Shown here: positions 5,678 to 6,815 of the stretch, piece after piece
Layout: every line of letters begins with the position of its first letter
How positions within the stretch are numbered: position 1 is the first letter of the stretch
DNA from: JAZQNF01 sp045641505
GTDB lineage: Bacteria > Bacillota > Clostridia > Lachnospirales > Bianqueaceae
DNA: 6,815 nucleotides
Direction: 5' to 3'
NCBI GenBank assembly: GCA_045641505.1
Contig: JAZUHB010000111.1
Location: forward strand, 1-6,815
Notes under the pieces: generated by a model
Database searches by the model: none
Seen by the model: only the letters and a program-made list of their open reading frames with translations
Told to the model about the DNA's origin: nothing
Made by a program: the position numbers and the translations under genes

Positions 5678-6385
5678 TCAGCCGACCTCGTCGAGACCCA
5701 GCACATCCCAGGGCGTAAGCATGCCCAGGAGCTTGCCGGTGGCCTTGCCGGTATCGGTCAGGAAGATCGCGGCGAGACGCTTGTGCTTGGTCACCTTCGT
5801 GAACGCCTCCTTTGCCTCCCAGTAGCTCATGTCGGGCGCGGCGAACAGATAGCGCTCGGTGTGGGCCGCGAGCGGGTAGAACCCGGCGAATTCCTGCACG
5901 AGGGTGTCCTCATCCAGCGTTTTCCCGGGATTGGCCACGGTAAACGCGAACACCGTGCTGGTGCTGAACACGCCGACCATCTCGCCGAAGTACCAGATGG
6001 GAATGTGCGAATAGCCCTTCTCCTGCATGGTGGCCATCAGCGGCAGCACCTTGCGCTTCGGGGTGGTCATCACGATCTTCTCGGCCGGGGTGGCGAAGTC
6101 CATCGCCAGCGGGGGCGCGGAAAGCTCGCCGATCAGGTCCCGCAGGCTCGCGAGCAGCCCCGCCGCCGGCTCGACCACCGGCTCCCCGCCCACGTTCGCG
6201 TGGTGGGAGAGAACGTTGCGGACCTCGCGGCAGAGATTCAGCTGCTCCTTGTAGCGGGCGCCCTGACGGCTCTGGATGAACTGCATCACCACGTTCGAGT
6301 TGGAACTGCTCTCATAGCCGTACTTGGCCTCGAGCAGCTCCTCCACCTGACGGTACAGGTCCAGGAATTCGACGGCAGATGACAT
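5678..6385 (-). CDS. CBS-domain protein with a HEPN-like N-terminal helical domain
   Basis: This 235-aa soluble protein has no signal peptide or membrane segment. The C-terminal two-thirds is a tandem CBS pair: CBS1 about 95-150 (MTTPKRKVLPLMATMQEKGYSHIPIW...GVFSTSTVF, in pieces) and CBS2 about 172-232, ending LLGMLTPWDVLGL. Such pairs usually bind adenosine-type nucleotides and regulate a partner domain. Residues 1-90 are predicted all-helical (VEFLDLYRQVEELLEAKYG, then EQLNLCREVRNVLSHHANV, then LLASLRDLIGELS). R56-N57-V58-L59-S60-H61 fits the R-[polar]-x3-H signature of HEPN-fold RNases. The HEPN assignment is inferred from this motif and the helical pattern alone. The start at ATG 6385 has AGGAGG 4 nt upstream. 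It lies 32 nt after serS and is probably co-transcribed with it; transcription ends at the shared terminator. The ligand and biological role are unknown. Confidence 0.8.
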   Translation of the reverse strand: MSSAVEFLDLYRQVEELLEAKYGYESSSNSNVVMQFIQSRQGARYKEQLNLCREVRNVLSHHANVGGEPVVEPAAGLLASLRDLIGELSAPPLAMDFATPAEKIVMTTPKRKVLPLMATMQEKGYSHIPIWYFGEMVGVFSTSTVFAFTVANPGKTLDEDTLVQEFAGFYPLAAHTERYLFAAPDMSYWEAKEAFTKVTKHKRLAAIFLTDTGKATGKLLGMLTPWDVLGLDEVG

Positions 6386-6397
6386 GGGACCTCCTCA

Positions 6398-6414
6398 CGG
6401 CGGACACGCCGCCG
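6398..6414 (-). other. GC-rich hairpin just before the CBS-gene ribosome-binding site
   Basis: CGGCGG (6398-6403) and CCGCCG (6409-6414) form a perfect 6-bp stem with a 5-nt loop in the 32-nt serS-CBS spacer. On the minus strand it is followed at once by TGAGGAGGT, not by T residues, so it is not an intrinsic terminator. It may hold the ribosome-binding site open or limit expression relative to serS. Confidence 0.35.
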
Positions 6415-6417
6415 GCT

Positions 6418-6815
6418 TTACTGCTTGGGAACGAGCTCGGTCTTGCCGCCCATGTAGGGACGCAGGACCTCGGGAATACGGACGGAGCCGTCGGCGCGGA
6501 GATTGTTCTCCAGCAGCGCGATCAGCATGCGGGGCGGCGCCACGACGGTGTTGTTCAGGGTGTGAGGCAGGTAGGAGCCGTTCTCGCCCTTGACGCGCAT
6601 CTTCAGGCGGCGGGCCTGCGCGTCGCCCAGGTTCGAGCAGGAGCAGACCTCGAAATATTTCTGCTGGCGGGGCGACCAGGCCTCGATGTCGCAGCTCTTC
6701 ACCTTCAGGTCGGCCAGATCGCCGGAGCAGCACTCCAGCTGGCGGACGGGGATGTCCATCGAGCGGAAGAGTTCGACGCTGTAGCGCCACATCTTCTCGT
6801 ACCAGGCCATCGAAT
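6418..6815 (-). CDS. serS: Seryl-tRNA synthetase SerS, C-terminal part (5' end outside the window)
   Basis: This is the last 131 codons or so of the class II synthetase that charges tRNA-Ser (and tRNA-Sec where present). The frame stays open to the window edge; the Met encoded at 6810 is internal to the family alignment (..SMAWYEKMWRYSVELF), so it should not be taken as the start. Visible landmarks: the helix before SGDLADLKVKSCDIEAWSP, the catalytic-domain strand YFEVCSCSNLGDAQARR, and motif 3 HTLNNTVVAPPRMLIALLENN, where the Arg that contacts ATP is retained. The fragment closes with IPEVLRPYMGG, the near-universal SerS ending. 'SGDLADLKVKSCDIEAWSPRQ' departs from the more common 'TGDLGFAAAKTYDLEVWLP' wording. 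It ends with TAA at 6420-6418 and is followed by the CBS gene. Confidence 0.95.
   Translation of the reverse strand, partial: SMAWYEKMWRYSVELFRSMDIPVRQLECCSGDLADLKVKSCDIEAWSPRQQKYFEVCSCSNLGDAQARRLKMRVKGENGSYLPHTLNNTVVAPPRMLIALLENNLRADGSVRIPEVLRPYMGGKTELVPKQ

Noticed and set aside
5270..6382. A 370-codon plus-strand open frame across the carboxypeptidase end and antisense to the CBS gene
   Set aside because: It runs through the strong terminator, overlaps two well-supported genes, is in register with the CBS codons, and its product is rich in Arg, His, Gly and Pro with no recognisable motif.
5678..6385. The CBS/HEPN-like protein as half of a toxin-antitoxin or defence pair
   Set aside because: No small partner gene is adjacent: one side is serS and the other a terminator and a cell-wall enzyme. 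The HEPN match rests on one motif.
3614..6385. A signalling circuit in which the cyclase product is sensed by the CBS protein
   Set aside because: The two genes are in separate transcription units with an unrelated gene and a terminator between them, and CBS pairs more usually bind linear adenine nucleotides. Nothing in the sequence supports a link.
1..6815. CRISPR array, insertion sequence, tRNA or rRNA gene, or long repeats
   Set aside because: No periodic direct repeats, transposase-like frames, terminal inverted repeats, attachment sites or tRNA-like cloverleaf were seen. The longest non-coding stretch is only 145 nt.

Overview
This 6.8 kb window is GC-rich chromosomal DNA, densely packed with housekeeping genes. 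Nearly every gene start has a strong AGGAGG-type Shine-Dalgarno sequence, and the two visible promoters are sigma-A-like. Together with the S11 carboxypeptidase lipoprotein and the small stand-alone CBS protein, this suggests a high-GC member of the Firmicutes (Clostridia, for example an Oscillospirales- or Christensenellales-like gut bacterium). That placement is inferred from style and composition, not from a marker gene.

Layout from left to right. At the left edge is the start of a minus-strand gene for a protein with an N-terminal membrane segment, cut by the window; it may be secD. Upstream of it, also on the minus strand, is a compact three-gene operon transcribed right to left: a small class III nucleotide cyclase, then pheS, then pheT (the two subunits of phenylalanyl-tRNA synthetase). 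A near-ideal promoter (TTGACA, 18 nt, TATAAT) sits 33 nt upstream of the cyclase start codon, and a weak hairpin follows pheT. The 145-nt gap 4400-4544 holds this promoter and a divergent plus-strand promoter for a lipoprotein of the D-Ala-D-Ala carboxypeptidase (S11) family. That gene ends at a strong bidirectional terminator shared with the converging minus-strand pair serS (3' end only) and a CBS-domain protein.

How the genes fit together. The cyclase shares a promoter and tight spacing with pheST, so second-messenger synthesis and Phe-tRNA synthetase are probably made together. No T-box leader is visible in front of this operon. Downstream of serS, the CBS protein has an N-terminal helical region with an R-N-x3-H motif like that of HEPN RNases, fused to a CBS pair that would be expected to bind a nucleotide. 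These two features, a cyclase leading pheST and a HEPN-like/CBS fusion behind serS, are the most interesting points here. Any functional link between them is speculation. Codons TTA, CTA and TCA are completely absent over more than 1,300 consecutive in-register triplets, which creates a 4.1 kb spurious antisense open frame.
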